From Kalaharituber pfeilii (taxonomy: Eukaryota; Ascomycota; Pezizomycetes; Pezizales; Pezizaceae): 64,000 bases of DNA. Positions within the stretch are counted from its first letter, which is position 1. Every line of letters starts with the position of its first letter. The stretch covers positions 62,001-126,000 of the forward strand of contig WHUZ01000010.1 of NCBI GenBank assembly GCA_015179045.1, in the 5' to 3' direction. Positions 9,177 through 20,910 of this stretch are shown here, piece by piece. The notes beneath the pieces are model-generated. The model was given only the letters and a program-made list of their open reading frames with translations, did no database searches and had not been told where the DNA came from. The position numbers and the translations under genes were made by a program.

Positions 9177-12100
9177 AAAATAATCTACCGCATTCAAGTC
9201 GCATCTTTATCGCACTCCTCGCTCACACTCGTCGCAATCCTTGCTCACAATACTCCTCGTTTACCACATTCATCAACTCGTAACACTCTTTGCCGCATTT
9301 CTCGCTTATCGCATCCCTAGTTCGCCATACTCCTCGCTTATTATTCACCTCTTCTACAATGGCTACACTTTCTACTGCCACCACTTCCTCCTCCACTGTC
9401 GCCGAAGTTATACTACTAAAAATGGTTCAGTCCCTAAGCTGACAACTGAAAACTACAGGGAATGGCGCTTAGGTGTCAAGTTTATTCTCCGCGCCGACCG
9501 ATCTTGGGATATTGTACAAGGAATTGAGCAACCACCTGTACCACCAGTTCATGCCCGCAATGCTAGACAAGCAGCTATGGTAGAGGCTGACAGAGTATAT
9601 GAATCTCAACTTGAGTCTTATGAACAGCGCAAGTGGCGTGCTGCTTCCACACTCTACTGCTCAACCACCAAAACAATCCAGGCCTACATCGATGAAGATA
9701 GTGAACCTAACGTTATCTGGAACACTCTTCAGGACCATTTTGATACTGCTGAAAGCCGCGCTGGACCCACGTATCTACGTACGCAGTTTGAGGCCGAAAA
9801 ACAACAGGAAGGTCAATCTATCGATCAATACATCAGTATCCTACTAGACTATCAGTCTCAGCTGGCACACTCAGATAACCAAAGGATTACTGATGGAGCT
9901 CTTATTCACCATCTACTTACCACACTACGACCAAACTTTGAGCATATTGTTGACATAATTCTAAGCCAACCTGCTGAACTCCAGACATGTGCTCATGTAT
10001 TTAATACTTTGCGCACCTACGAGAAAAGAAAGCAGCTGAAGACAGTTGACAATGCAGGAGCACTTGCAGCTAACAGCAAGCCCAATCGTGTCGATAAACA
10101 ATACAAGTATAAGAAAGGTCACTACAACAAAAGAAACTATCAGAATGAGGACAGTACTCATGGACCCAAACGCACTGCAGTAGTATGCTGGTACTGTACA
10201 AGAGAAGGGCATAAGGAAGAAGACTGCAGAGTCAAGAAAAAGGCAAATGAGCTTAAAAATAGGCGAAAGAAACTAACCTCAGATGAAAGCACTTCAAATG
10301 TTAAGCTGGCAAGAGTCTACACCACCTCTATGACTAGAGCCGCTCTCAGTAACAGCCAGCGTAGAACCTGGTATATTGATTCTGGTGCTTCTGACCATAT
10401 GTGTTCTACCCTATCAGATTTTATAAGCTACAAAAGACTGGCTAAACCACGCAAAGTACTACTAGGTGACAATTACTCTATTCTTGCTACAGCAATAGGA
10501 ACTGTCCATATTCAGGGTAACACTACGGCTACCAACCATCTGTTAACACTTGAATCAGTACTATATGTACCAGATCTCAAATGTAATCTTTTCTCAGTAG
10601 GGAAAGCAGATGAAGCTGGATTCAGTCTTCTCTTTAGGCAAGGAACTTGTACAATCTCACACAATCATCAACTACTCACTACAGCAAAAAGAAACAATGG
10701 AATGTATGTTTTGAATGTAAACGCCTTCCGAACAGCTCTCGCATCCATACCTGCCACCGTGCCTACAGCCATGCCTACTGGTATACCTGCCACCGCTGTA
10801 CCTGCTGCCGTGCCTACAGCCATGCCTACTGGTATGCCTACCACCGCTGAATTCTGCAATCCACCTACTGAATCAGATATGCCCCTGACTAAACTCGAAC
10901 TCTGGCATTACCGCCTCGGGCATCTCAATACTGGTTCTGTCAAAGCACTTGCAAATGGCCTTGGAACAGGTATAGAGCTTCCAAAGGCAGAACTCTCGAA
11001 ACCGGACAGCCCCTGTTTTCCATGTCTTCAAGGCAAACAAAAAGTCACTATTAATCGAACTCCATCTGAGAGGGCAACTGAGCCTCTTCAACTCATCCAC
11101 TCTGACTCTGCAGGTCCATTCCCTATCACACCTGGAAACTCCAGGTACTTCCTCCTCTACATTGATGACTGTACGCGCATGACATGGCTATATATTCTTC
11201 AGTCCAAAACAGTGGAAGAAGTATGCACTACTTTCCAAGACTTTAAGGCACATGTAGAGAAGGAAAGTGGGAGAGTTATTAGGCGTTTCAGGTGTGACAA
11301 TGGCAAAGGAGAGTATGACAATCGCAGATTTCGAGGCATCCTGTCAAGCAGTGGCATCTCCTATGAACCAAGTGCACCATATACCCAACATCAGAATGGA
11401 GTCAGTGAAAGAAAGATAAGGACCATCAAGGAGATGGCAGTGTCTATGATGTGTGCTGCAAAACTTGATGAGGAATTTTGGGCTGAGGCTACTGCGACAG
11501 CTGTGTACATTCTGAATAGATCACCTACAAGAGCTCTCGAGAACACCACACCCTATGAGGCGTGGTATGGCAAGAAGCCAGCCCTGCATCACCTTCGCAT
11601 TTTTGGATGCTATGCCTATACCCATATTCCTAAGCAAAGGCGCCGTGCCATGCAAGCAAAGTCCCAGCAGTGTATATTTCTAGGCTATGCACCTAACACA
11701 ACCAAGCAGTGGCGAGTCTGGGACCCACAAGGCCGTCGTGCATACTATGTGGCCAATGTCGTTTTTGATGAAAAACGACCCTTCGGTAGTACTAGCACCG
11801 AGCAACCGAGTACTGTGCCTGCCAGTACAGAACAAGTGGATACTGATATGTTAGATATTCAGTCAGAAGACAGAATTACAGAGGTTGCTGAACCAGTAAT
11901 ACCTACTACTACATCTTCACATGTAGAGCCTGTCATGCAATTACGTCCACAGATACGCCTTGGAGAAGAAATTGTAGAAAGTCTACAATCATGCGTACAT
12001 CTACACCGCTCACATGCGGTAGATCTCAATATTCCTGCAGACCACACAATTCGTGCGTCCACTATGCAAAATGCAAGTGATGAGATATCTAGGTGCTGCC

Positions 12101-14186
12101 ACGCACTAGAATCTGGTACTCTACAAGCCACGCCTGACGAAGGAAGGCTTGAAACTCTCAATGCATTGGCAGATGCTCTACGGAGATCTGAGCAAACCAC
12201 CCCAACAATAGCATTCCAGGTGAGACCAGTAAAGGAGGCAATTGGTGAGCCGACTAGCTACCGGCAAGCTATGCAAAGCCCTGACTGTGTTCAGTGGGAA
12301 GAAGCTATGGGTGATGAGTATAATTCACTATTGGTGAACCAGACTTGGGAGCTTGTTGACCGAGCCCAAGTACCTGAGAGTAAGAGTGTAATAGGCTGCA
12401 AATGGGTATATAAATTGAAACAGAATATTGATGGGAGTACAAGATATAAAGCTCGCCTTGTGATTAAAGGCTACGAGCAGAAAGCAGGAATTGACTATGA
12501 AGAAACCTTTGCCCCAGTTGCTAAATTTGCTACAGTTCGAATGCTAATAGCTATTGCTGCAGAACATGATCTCGATATTGATCAAATGGACGTTGTCACA
12601 GCTTTCCTTCACCCCGAACTCGATGAGGAAGTCTATATGGAGCTACCAGAAGGTTTCAGCAACAATAACAACCAGCTGCAGGTTTGCAGACTCCGGAAAG
12701 CCCTGTACGGTCTTAAGCAGGCACCACGAGCCTGGTATTCTGATATTGATGGATACCTAATATCTATTGGCTTCCACCGCTCAACTGAAGATCCAAATCT
12801 TTATATTATGTCTGGGATCCTACTACTGCTCTGGGTTGATGACATTCTGATTTTTTCATCCAATTCTGCACTCAAGAGCCAGATTAAGGAACAGCTCACC
12901 AGCAAATACAATATGAAAGACCTCGGAGCTGCCAAGCTATTCATTGGATTAGAAATTACTCGAGACCGGCTAAATCGGAAAATCTGGCTACACCAAAGCA
13001 AGTACATTAGTAGCATGCTAAGGCATTTCGGCATGGAACGCTGCAAGGGACTCTCTACTCCACTCGACCCAAATACTAAATTACAAGCTCTCAGAGAGAT
13101 CAATGCTACTCTAACACCAGCCGAAGTACAGCAATACCAGTCACTTGTTGGAAAACTTATGTATGCAATGCTTGGAACACGACCTGACTTGGCCTACACA
13201 GTATCTACACTTGGACAGTACAATGCTGCTCCCTTAGCTCAACACCTAGCAGCTGCAAAACGAGTACTTCGATACCTTCAGCATACTCGTCAACATGGCC
13301 TTCTATTCCAAAGTACAGGTACACAACATATCATTGGATATCATCCTCCTTTAGGCTACAGTGATTCCGATTGGGCTGGTGATATTGATACTCGTAGATC
13401 AACTTCTGGTTATATCTTTACACTTGCTGGTGCTGCAATCTCTTGGAAATCTAGATGACAACCTACAGTAGCACTTTCTACAACTGAAGCAGAATATATG
13501 GCTGCTACAGAAGCCTGCAAAGAAGGTATATGGCTACGAAGACTGTTCAACGAAATCAAGAGCAAGTGGGAGCCTGCTAGTAAGTCTGGGCATTATGAAT
13601 GTTCTGGCCTACCGACGAACATTGCGGTTCGCGAACCGGCCAGGCCCACCGACGAACACTGGTTTAGTACAAGTACCACTAGGTACCTCTACGTACTACC
13701 AGTGATTGAGTATAGAGAAACATTCTGCTACCAGCGTTAATTGATAAGCCAGTTACTGTGTGCTAGCACAGCCCTATTGCCACTGACAAGTTGCCACCTA
13801 CAAGTTGCCACTTGAAAGTTGCTGTCGGTGATAAGTTGCTAATATGAGTAGCAAGTTGCTACTTCTTACCACATACTAGAAGATAATACAGACAGTTTAA
13901 TTAATAATTCACTACGCTTCTAGACTGCTATAGTTAAGAATACCAATTTGTAATCATAACTTAATTATTGTTAACCGAAACACTAGAAGAAAATTACTAA
14001 ATATGCTTCTAGTATTCTTCTTACTCTAAGCGAAATTTTGGAGTGTTATCTTCATAGGTAGAGATTTCCGGAATCCTCCGCCATTCTGGTATTATATTGT
14101 GGCAGTAACAGGGATTGCGTTGATGCCAAGAATGAAAAGTTTGGTGGTTGTATTACCAGAAACAGTAGATAATAAGAGCCCTGCAA

Positions 14187-14405
14187 GTGCCAAGTACCCA
14201 CTTTAAGCAACCTCATCATGATAAAACTTGTCAAGACAAAATTTCATGTTCTTGTCTAGGTACCTGTTCTTCTCTTCGTTGTACATGCATATGTCAAAAG
14301 GTTAAATGTTCTTATTCTTGTAATAAAAGCAATGCTGGTCAATGTACTAACCGGGAGAATGAGAGTGAACATAGTGATGTATATTTAGGGAAGGTCCGGA
14401 AATAG
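14187..14405 (+). pseudogene. Cys-rich remnant, possible transposase C-terminus
   Basis: A 72-codon stretch with 14 cysteines in CxC-style spacing (CSCLGTCSSLRCTCIC, then CSYSC). Such Cys-rich (CXC/tesmin-like) tails occur on several transposase families, and its position inside the TIR element suggests it is the decayed end of that element's transposase. There is no further domain to confirm it. Confidence 0.35.
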
Positions 14406-14735
14406 TTGGAGTCCGGGAATGATAGGCTAGGCAAGACTGTGGGGATAAGGTGGCTGAGACGAAAGACCGCGCTACTGGAAGAAGGAAAAATGACCAGCTC
14501 GGTCGTGGTGTACTGGGAGGCAGCGACGGGCGTAGACAGAGTTAGGTTAGGTGGGAAATGGTTGAGGACCACTCAATACGAGCCGGACAGACGGAGGAAA
14601 TAGGCTGTATTGACCAGTGTGTACATTCTACCCGCACCATGTATGAGTATTGCGGGCACCACATGTATTAGTGACGGTTAATTTTCTTTCTTTAATAAAT
14701 ACCTCGCCATAGCCCATACTGCGGCATGCGAGTTG
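14393..14735 (+). mobile_element. Gag-only (half-LINE) A fragment
   Basis: Codes for the C-terminal gag domain (GKVRK*LE, then GIRWLRRKTALLEEGK, SSVVVYWE, stop at 14601), followed directly by a ~100 bp UTR with TTTAATAAAT and a degenerate tail A hairpin (14702-14735). No ORF2 sequence lies between gag and tail. Poly(A) is lost and no TSD was found. Confidence 0.7.
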
Positions 14736-15145
14736 TAAAGTTCACGCTGCTATGACAGGAATAATACTGCATTCAATAGCAACTATCCGTGTTCAACATA
14801 ATAATGATAAAAAACAGAATGAGAAGTCAACCCATACATATACCCGCACACTGGCTGAAGGCCCCTCCCTACAGTCCTCCCTACAGTTCTCCCTATCGGT
14901 CCAACCATCCCTCCGTCGCACTCACAAACCATCCGACGGCACAACAATTCCTCCGACCCGCATAAGCCTCATGCATGGGCGAGGGGCTAGATTAACGTTT
15001 CTCCAACACGAGTAATGATATATATAAAAAAAAAAGTACTATTGTTTGTACATAGATGACTGCGTAGGGGGATAGGAGACTGTGGAAATTGCTTAGCTGG
15101 CTGTATGATAGATCACTATTACATTAAATCATAAGCGAGTATATA

Positions 15146-15318
15146 GGGGGGGGGAGAACGTTGGCGGAGGTGATGGACTGGGCGGCGGAGTAACCGGTCA
15201 TATTTTCACTTTATCTCCTTATCTGTTACTTATTTTTCCGTTGATTATCATTCATGTATCTAAACCCTCGCCATAGCCTGCAAGGCGGCATGCGAGTAAT
15301 GATATAAAAAAAAGAAAA
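15146..15318 (+). mobile_element. LINE A 3' fragment with 14-bp TSD
   Basis: Carries the last ORF2 codons (LAEVMDWAAE-like, stop at 15192), UTR, tail A hairpin with inner stem GCCT-GCA-AGGC and a short A-rich tail. The direct repeat TAAGCGAGTATATA flanks it at 15132-15145 and 15319-15332. Confidence 0.85.
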
Positions 15319-15859
15319 TAAGCGAGTATATATATTACATATAGGTACATCGAGGTACATTCATGTTCGCCGCTGGGCCAGGTGTTCGTGGCTGGACTGG
15401 CCCCGTGAAAAACACCATATGTTTTTCACGGGGCCGGCCGGTTCACGAATCGGCTGGCCGGTTCGCGAACCGGAAAATGTTCGTCGGTGGGCCAGAACAT
15501 GAACAAAGTGGACAACTTATTCGAATCGACAACAATGGAGCTCTGGACCTGGCTAAAGATCCGAAGCATCACAATAGAACCAAGCACATTGCGATTCGAC
15601 ATCACTTTATCCGCGACGCCATTGAATCTGGAGCAATCTCACTTGAGTATGTTAAAAGTGAAGAGAATCTAGCTGATATCTGTACAAAGGCATTGGCTCG
15701 GGTAAAACATGAATACCTCATGGAAGGGACAGGTGTCAAGGCATTTCAGGGGTAGTACTCTTTCTCTCACGTAAGCTTTTTTCCTACAGGGTTTTTGCTA
15801 CGGTGGTATGCATAAGGCATCGAGAGTTTTGAGGAGGCTACAGGATTGAAACACTCAGT

Positions 15860-15869
15860 TGAGTGGGAG
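15860..15869 (+). promoter_or_regulatory. Polypurine tract of copia
   Basis: TGAGTGGGAG immediately precedes the 3' LTR, the expected place for the plus-strand priming tract. Confidence 0.55.
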
Positions 15870-16102
15870 TGTTGGAAACCACGCTAAGGTGCAACGCTAG
15901 AGTGAGGGCCATGAAGTAGGCCATGCACTTAGCTACAGTGGCCATAAGGTAGGCCATGCACTTAGCTATAGTGGTTTATTGTCTTTATGCAACTTCGTGT
16001 ATTTATATGGGTCTGGAAGTACCGTTTTGTATTGATAGAAAATTAAGAAAATCAAGTCCTATTTTTAAGTCTTACTCTCCTCACCATATATATTTTTCTA
16101 CA
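15870..16102 (+). repeat. Copia 3' LTR, 233 bp
   Basis: Same TGTTGG...CTACA ends as the 5' LTR but 33 bp longer, because the segment around GGCCATGCACTTAGCTA is duplicated in tandem. Flanked by TTTTT. Confidence 0.9.
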
Positions 16103-16167
16103 TTTTTTGGGTTATTTTCCACGCATAACTGCACGCATATTCCACGCATACCGCACGCATATTCGAC

Positions 16168-16371
16168 CTATGGCGATAACCTCGCGCCGCAAGACCACTT
16201 TAGCTGTCGCATCTGCGTGTTGTCGTTGTCATCACTCCATAGTCGGCCCACAGGGAATAGGAAAGCAACAGCTCCTATCTCATCTTTTGCATCTTCATCG
16301 TGCTCACTTTGGGCGAAGGCGGTGAAGGGAGCAGCGGCGGGGATGAGCAGGGTCGAAAGGAGGGTTCGCAT
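16168..16371 (-). CDS. Possible small secreted protein
   Basis: From the ATG at 16371 the minus strand encodes 67 residues starting MRTLLSTLLIPAAAPFTAFA, a good signal peptide with likely cleavage before QSEHDEDA. The mature part is short, mostly polar and Cys-poor. The frame is open upstream to 16500, but the upstream residues do not look protein-like. A TATA-like CTATATGAG lies near 16498 on the same strand. A missed intron could extend the C-terminus. I do not recognise the family, and this may be a chance ORF. Confidence 0.3.
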   Translation of the reverse strand: MRTLLSTLLIPAAAPFTAFAQSEHDEDAKDEIGAVAFLFPVGRLWSDDNDNTQMRQLKWSCGARLSP

Positions 16372-16509
16372 TGTGCTTACTGATGTTGTGCGGAAACTAT
16401 AGGTTCGGTAGTCTGTAGAGTACTGGAGGGCAAGGAAGCAGTGAGGACAATAATTTCGGAGAAGGGTAACCGATCTCGCAAGGCGAAGGGGGCCTCTCAT
16501 ATAGGTTTT

Positions 16510-18057
16510 TAATGCGCCGCAATGTGGCGCTGCTCTCAGACGAGCTCACCATCTGCCAATTGCGTTGTTCGGCAACTCGGATCTGAAATGTGCCAATTGC
16601 GGGACATCCTTGTGGATTGAAAAGTCGATTTGATAATTACCCGCATTTCCCGGTCCATATATGTGTGACATACAAGAATCTTCTGGGCGTAGATACGTAC
16701 TACCCGGCAAACAATAGCGTTAGCTAGGCCAAGAACGCCACTTATCAAGCGCTTGCAGATTTCCAGTTCTGTCAAGCAAACCTCGCTACAAATGTTGCCA
16801 GATTTGGCTCTACCGCTAATTCGTGCACTTGGCAAGGTGATGCTTCCACTACAGCCTGCAATGGCCAAAGGTGATTGCGACAATGCTTTTACGGATATCA
16901 GAACCAAACGATTTATGAACCGGCAGGGTCGCAGCTCGTAAAGGAATCTTTCCTAAGCACATTGACCTGGGAGTGTCCTATGCTCGTCCACGACTGGGCG
17001 CGCTGGAAGCAGCCGTGCCATCATGAGTGACAATAATTTGACATCGGTGTCTTCAGCTGTCGAGCTACCGACTCTAACCGAAGAGCGTATATCTGATCCG
17101 TCCTCCCTGTTGGCTAAGTACCTACCTATCTTCCGTATTAGTTCGATTTCAATCAGCAAAATACCCGCGCCCAGCCTCGTCACCTATCTAGTAGCAAGTT
17201 TTACAAGCATGGGCCATCGTCACATCGTATGACTGGTTTGTTCCCCCCACGTGTCTGCTATCCAAACCAATGCCTAGACGGCACGAATTTGCGGGTTCCG
17301 GGCGGGTCACACCGTACCATACCCCACACATGTCAGTTCTCGAGTTCGATTCTCACAACTGACACATGCCGCCTCTTCATTCCGATCCCTGCTAAGGGCA
17401 TCTGATAACTTAGTTCACACCACGTTCTGATATAGAACTATGTATTGCTGAGGGAGCTTGCAAGGATGAGCTGCAAACTAAATCGGCAATAGGAAGTTTC
17501 GTCTGGGCAATATAAGCTATATATCATGCCCACTCGCGTGGGAAGAAAATTTGCGGCGGGGTGGGTACAGCGGAGGGAATCCGGAACTGACAGGAAGGGT
17601 GGTCGTCCAGTACCGCAAGTAATGAAGGCTAGCTAGTAAGTGCTTTTACTATCCCTGGGATTGCGTGAATACAGGATTTTAGATTCCAATCGGCGCTCAA
17701 TCGGCTCCCGCAAAAGTCCCATGTTAGTACACACGCATTGCTTTATACTAGCATTGCTACTAGTACTGTAGATGGCATGATAAGCGAAAGTGTGAAGAAA
17801 ACCAAGTTAGACTTGGTGATGGTATGTTTCCTCAACTGGAGCATCTTTGACGCGCGAACAAGGGTTGATACACTCTAGGCATCAATAGCGACCAAAGCAC
17901 ATACGCTGGCCTCCGGGCAAGTTAAGTACAGAGTTCCAGAGCAGTTAATCGGATTGACGTGTTTGGTTTATGAATACATCTCCATTCAGCAGCCTTTTTT
18001 AGTTCCAGGTCTTGTCCTTCCCTGTTTTGCGCAAACCAAGATGGAAACGTAAACCAA
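16510..18057. other. No gene recognised
   Basis: Several short ORFs on both strands (for example 16536-16907 minus, 17023-17232 plus) show no recognisable domain. A palindrome TGTCAGTT...AACTGACA lies near 17329-17365. Confidence 0.35.
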
Positions 18058-18069
18058 CTAAGTTTGCTC

Positions 18070-18126
18070 TTTTTTTTTTTTTTTACATATCACGTGACCC
18101 CGCGTGCAGCTGTTCGCCACAGGGAG
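18070..18126 (-). mobile_element. Hairpin-only tail B retroposon
   Basis: T-run, CACGTGACCCCGCGTGCAGC and TGTTCGCCACAGGG, bounded by CTAAGTTTGCTC at 18058-18069 and 18127-18138. Nothing upstream of the hairpin is present. Confidence 0.9.
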
Positions 18127-18294
18127 CTAAGTTTGCTCAATAATTCTATTACCCCGTGAGGCCTTGTAAGAGTTTCAAATTCTTAACACATACCCTTATT
18201 CGCAGGAAGTTGACGTCAACATATTCTAAATATTTAGCATTCGGCGAACATGAATAAGCAATTAGATTTTCGTTCTCAAGAAAACTAATTAACG

Positions 18295-18350
18295 CTCGCC
18301 GTAGCCTATCAGGCGGCACGCGAGTAATGAAATAAAAAAAAAAAAAAAAA
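18295..18350 (+). mobile_element. Hairpin-only tail A retroposon
   Basis: Starts exactly at CTCGCC, inner stem GCCT-ATC-AGGC, then TAATGAAAT and poly(A). TSD CTAATTAACG at 18285-18294 and 18351-18360, extendable by four A. Confidence 0.9.
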
Positions 18351-18637
18351 CTAATTAACGATGGAATCAATGCAAATGCTACTCTGTCTTCAGTGGGAAG
18401 CTTAATTGGCGGTAGAAAGTCAAATAGTCCGGGCAGCAATCGGCTCTATACAAATATATACGCCTCAATATCTCTAATGATCCTCATCCTCGCATCGATC
18501 AGCCACACAGCCCTTCCTTTCCGGTTCCTCACTGTCTTCCTTCTTCGCAATCCCCGCAATACCGCCTTTGTCACACGCTCATTACTTCAAACAACGTCTC
18601 GAATACACAATCCAGATCCTCTTAAGCATAATCAATC

Positions 18638-19466
18638 ATGATACGCACCGCCCTCGTTGTCGCCCTCGGCACCAGCAGCATTGCCCTTGCTGTCATTGCA
18701 AAAGATGAGATGGATAACGCCGCAATGCTTCGCCGACAAGAACCTGGCACTGAGAAATATGCATGCCACGAGATGTGCGGTACGTGCTATATATTTCCTC
18801 TCTGTTCTTTCCAGAATGTCATAGTGGCATGCTGAGTGAGGGACAACAGGTTCCGCGATCGCTCTTTACGAAGCCGGCAATCACTGCGATGAAGACGCTT
18901 TCCTTGTCGCCTACGAGTATTGTCTGTTGTGCGCAGGGCCCGGCGACCAAGATATTTGGAGCTACTATGGCACCACGTTGCGTAGGGCTGGGAAGGAATG
19001 TGGGTTCAGCACGCAGGCTACAGAGCCTGTTGAGGATCTCGAAGAGGAGCCAACGAGCATAAGCGCGGTCACGATGTTCATGCAAGCGACAAGCATCTCA
19101 GTGCCCAGTATAAGTACTGATACTACTTCTGCCTTGACCAACTTCACCATCATCAGCGCCACTCAGAATGAGGGCACTCCGACATACTCCAGCACTGAGG
19201 AGCCGTCATCATCCACAAAATCAGCATCTGTGGAACCCAGCAAAGCTTCTGACTCGCCAAATGCTACGCACGTATGTTAAATATTCTACCCATTTCGGCA
19301 CGGAGGAAATACTGTAAACAAGGCACACTAACTGACATGCAAATGACAGAATGGCACTGTCACCTCGGCGGCCCCATCGCTGGCCCCAGGAGCTGCAGCT
19401 GGCACCGCTGGAGCCTCTTGGTTTACGGCTGTTGTTGCCGCTGGGATCGCCTTTCTCGCTCTCTAA
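18638..19466 (+). CDS. Secreted, probably GPI-anchored Cys-rich protein (two introns)
   Basis: Best model is exons 18638-18779, 18850-19271 and 19350-19466, giving 226 residues. Introns are 70 and 78 bp with GTACGT...CAG and GTATGT...CAG; the second has the CTAAC/CTGAC branch region. The N-terminus MIRTALVVALGTSSIALAVIA is a signal peptide. A compact domain (about residues 42-105) carries Cys in CHEMCG, NHCDED, YCLLCAG and KECGF, with IWSYYG between them. A Ser/Thr/Glu-rich linker follows, and exon 3 ends with a small-residue stretch and the hydrophobic tail WFTAVVAAGIAFLAL, typical of a GPI signal. An alternative acceptor at 18818 gives a shorter protein without the anchor. Function unknown; this architecture is common among fungal cell-surface proteins. 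Mini-insertions flank it at 18.3 and 19.6 kb but spare it. Confidence 0.8.
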
Positions 19467-19566
19467 GATGGAGGTCTCGGTCCAGTATTTACGAATGGTT
19501 CTTAGCATGGGCCAGTAATGTTTGGGCTGGACTTGCGTTGGCGGTTAAAGCATGTTGTAGTTACTA

Positions 19567-19619
19567 TTTTTTTTTTTTTATATCAGTACTCGCATGCCGC
19601 CCAATGGGCTATGGCGAGC
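19567..19619 (-). mobile_element. Hairpin-only tail A retroposon
   Basis: T-run, ATATCAGTACTCGCATGCCG, then the rest of the inverted hairpin ending GGCGAGC, bounded by TGTAGTTACTA at 19556-19566 and 19620-19630. About 100 bp downstream of the GPI-protein stop. Confidence 0.9.
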
Positions 19620-19959
19620 TGTAGTTACTAGAAGTTCTATGGAGCAGCATTATGTATAGTTAGGCTCCATAGATGTGATGGTTTATAAGTGTCTCCTTAG
19701 TCGCGTCGTCATCAACTTTATTGGAACGTGGTCGAAACGTGAATCTGCTTCTTGTAAAGTATACTCCAGCCTACATAACAGTCACCAAATGCCACGCTGC
19801 CAAGACATGCCAAGAGCCAGTCCACCCTTCCCCTTCCCCAGGACGAGTGTAACCTTCCTTGTGCCTGTCAGACACCCACAAGAAGCATACAACCGTCTGC
19901 ATCTGCAGGACCGTCTATAGACTGCCATGCCTAGCCGGAGCAGGCCAAAAATTCGAAGA

Positions 19960-20384
19960 CCTCGAAACATTCGCGCTTCACCATACGCTTCACTTGGGCG
20001 GATGTCTTCCCTCAGACGGCCCCGCGAACAACAATTGCAGCAGCAAAGGGAGACTACATTTCTGATTCCTCCTGCCACAGCCTAGAAGTGCTTCGAGAAA
20101 AGCCCCGGCAATGCTAACCACAAACACCAGAAACACAATCCCCACTTCCGCAACCACCGGAATTAGGACAGGGTTGAGGCTTGGGGTTTTTAGGCGGGAA
20201 GTTTCTGTCGTGGATATAAATTTTCTTTTTTTCTATATAGCACAACATCGCCATAGCCCTTAGGGCGGCCTGCGATTAATGATATAAAAAAAAAAAAAAA
20301 AAAAGCCACCGGAATTGCAAACGCAGCTTGGAGAACTTCAATAGAATGATACCCCAAATGAAACACAACCATGTGAATTCCCAA
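19960..20384 (-). pseudogene. Membrane-like ORF broken by a LINE A insertion
   Basis: On the minus strand an ORF starting MGIHMVVFHLGYHS at 20384 runs into the insertion at 20165-20305. If that insertion and one TSD copy are ignored, the frame continues through EVGIVFLVFVVSIAGAFLEA, a clear hydrophobic segment, to a stop near 19991. The open junction suggests the insertion hit a real reading frame, but there is no family match, and the pre-insertion gene could be longer or spliced. Confidence 0.35.
20165..20305 (+). mobile_element. LINE A 3' fragment, 141 bp, 11-bp TSD
   Basis: About 80 bp of UTR, a tail A hairpin whose outer pair is A-U instead of C-G (ATCGCC...GCGAT), TAATGATAT and poly(A). 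TSD CCACCGGAATT at 20154-20164 and 20306-20316. Confidence 0.9.
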
Positions 20385-20408
20385 TTACCACATAGGAAAA
20401 CAATGAAA

Positions 20409-20910
20409 TCCTGATTCCCGCCATAGCTCCAACACTGCACCCAGAAAACTAGGGCGCCTCGATGGGGGCACTCAGCCATTTCTACCTCCCAATTGTGATC
20501 ATATACCCAATTCCGATGAGAAACTCCAGTTTATTGAGCAGGCTAGGTTGGCTCACAATATCAGCGAAACACGAAGGCTGAACAAGCTAGCACATAATCA
20601 TGAATCCACAGCTCGCCGTCATGCGCAAAAGCGAGACCAAACTGGACTGGTTATACCAATACACGTGGACTCAGGTGCTGCAAGTCCAGGGCCCTCACAG
20701 TCTTATAACACTCCAGTTTCAGAAGTTTCCAAACTTACAGAAATCGCTACTAATATTCTCCCAGATGCCAGCAGTGTCAACTCCTCGGCTGGAGAAGTGA
20801 CTGCTCCACCTGCAATACAACTATTGGCAGATACTACTAAGAAGCGTAAAGGGGCCTCTTTGCCTGTGAATGCTTCCAACAAAAATCATTCATGCGCTTC
20901 AGAATCTTGA
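20409..20910 (+). CDS. Hypothetical ORF, 120-166 residues
   Basis: The frame is open from just after a TGA near 20405 to the stop at 20910; the first internal ATG is at 20548. The segment around DEKLQFIEQARLAHNISET, rich in charged and helix-forming residues, lies before that ATG, so translation may begin in an upstream exon. The C-terminal half is Ser/Pro/Ala-rich with a basic KKRKG patch. No family recognised. Confidence 0.3.

Larger units (their letters stand above)
13600..15498. mobile_element. 1.9 kb TIR element inserted in copia RNase H
   Basis: Left end TGTTCTGGCCTACCGACGAAC, right end its approximate complement, with an internal palindromic module GGTTCGCGAACCGGCCAG near each end. 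Flanking ATGAA at 13595-13599 and 15499-15503 is a 4-5 bp TSD, and joining the flanks restores the copia reading. The left subterminal region has CAAGTTGCCACTT repeats also found at 8605-8820 and, inverted, at 43133-43310. The interior holds a Cys-rich coding remnant (14187-14405) and two retroposon insertions. Superfamily not assigned. Confidence 0.75.
9359..15755 (+). pseudogene. Ty1/copia gag-pol, interrupted and inactivated
   Basis: A single copia-order polyprotein. Gag-like domain from about 9470; zinc knuckle CWYCTREGHKEEDC near 10186; protease WYIDSGASDHMC near 10369; GAG_pre-integrase LWHYRLGHLN and integrase with the D, D, E positions in IHSDSAGPF, FRCDNGKGEY and HQNGVSERK; reverse transcriptase from ~12390 with GCKWVYKLK, LYGLKQAPRAWY and WVDD (W where YVDD is usual); RNase H from ~13360. 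Three lesions are visible. The ATG at 9359 leads into the polyprotein frame only if one base is restored in the A-run near 9420. A TGA at 13456 (CGA or AGA expected) stops RNase H. A 1.9 kb TIR element sits at 13600-15498, after which RNase H resumes (NNGALDLAKDPKHHNRTKHI) and ends at 15755. Long ORF 9241-13458 covers most of it. Confidence 0.9.

Noticed and set aside
17325..17370. tRNA-like GTTCGATTC with flanking palindrome
   Set aside because: No D-arm, anticodon arm or A box at proper spacing; the palindrome alone explains the signal.
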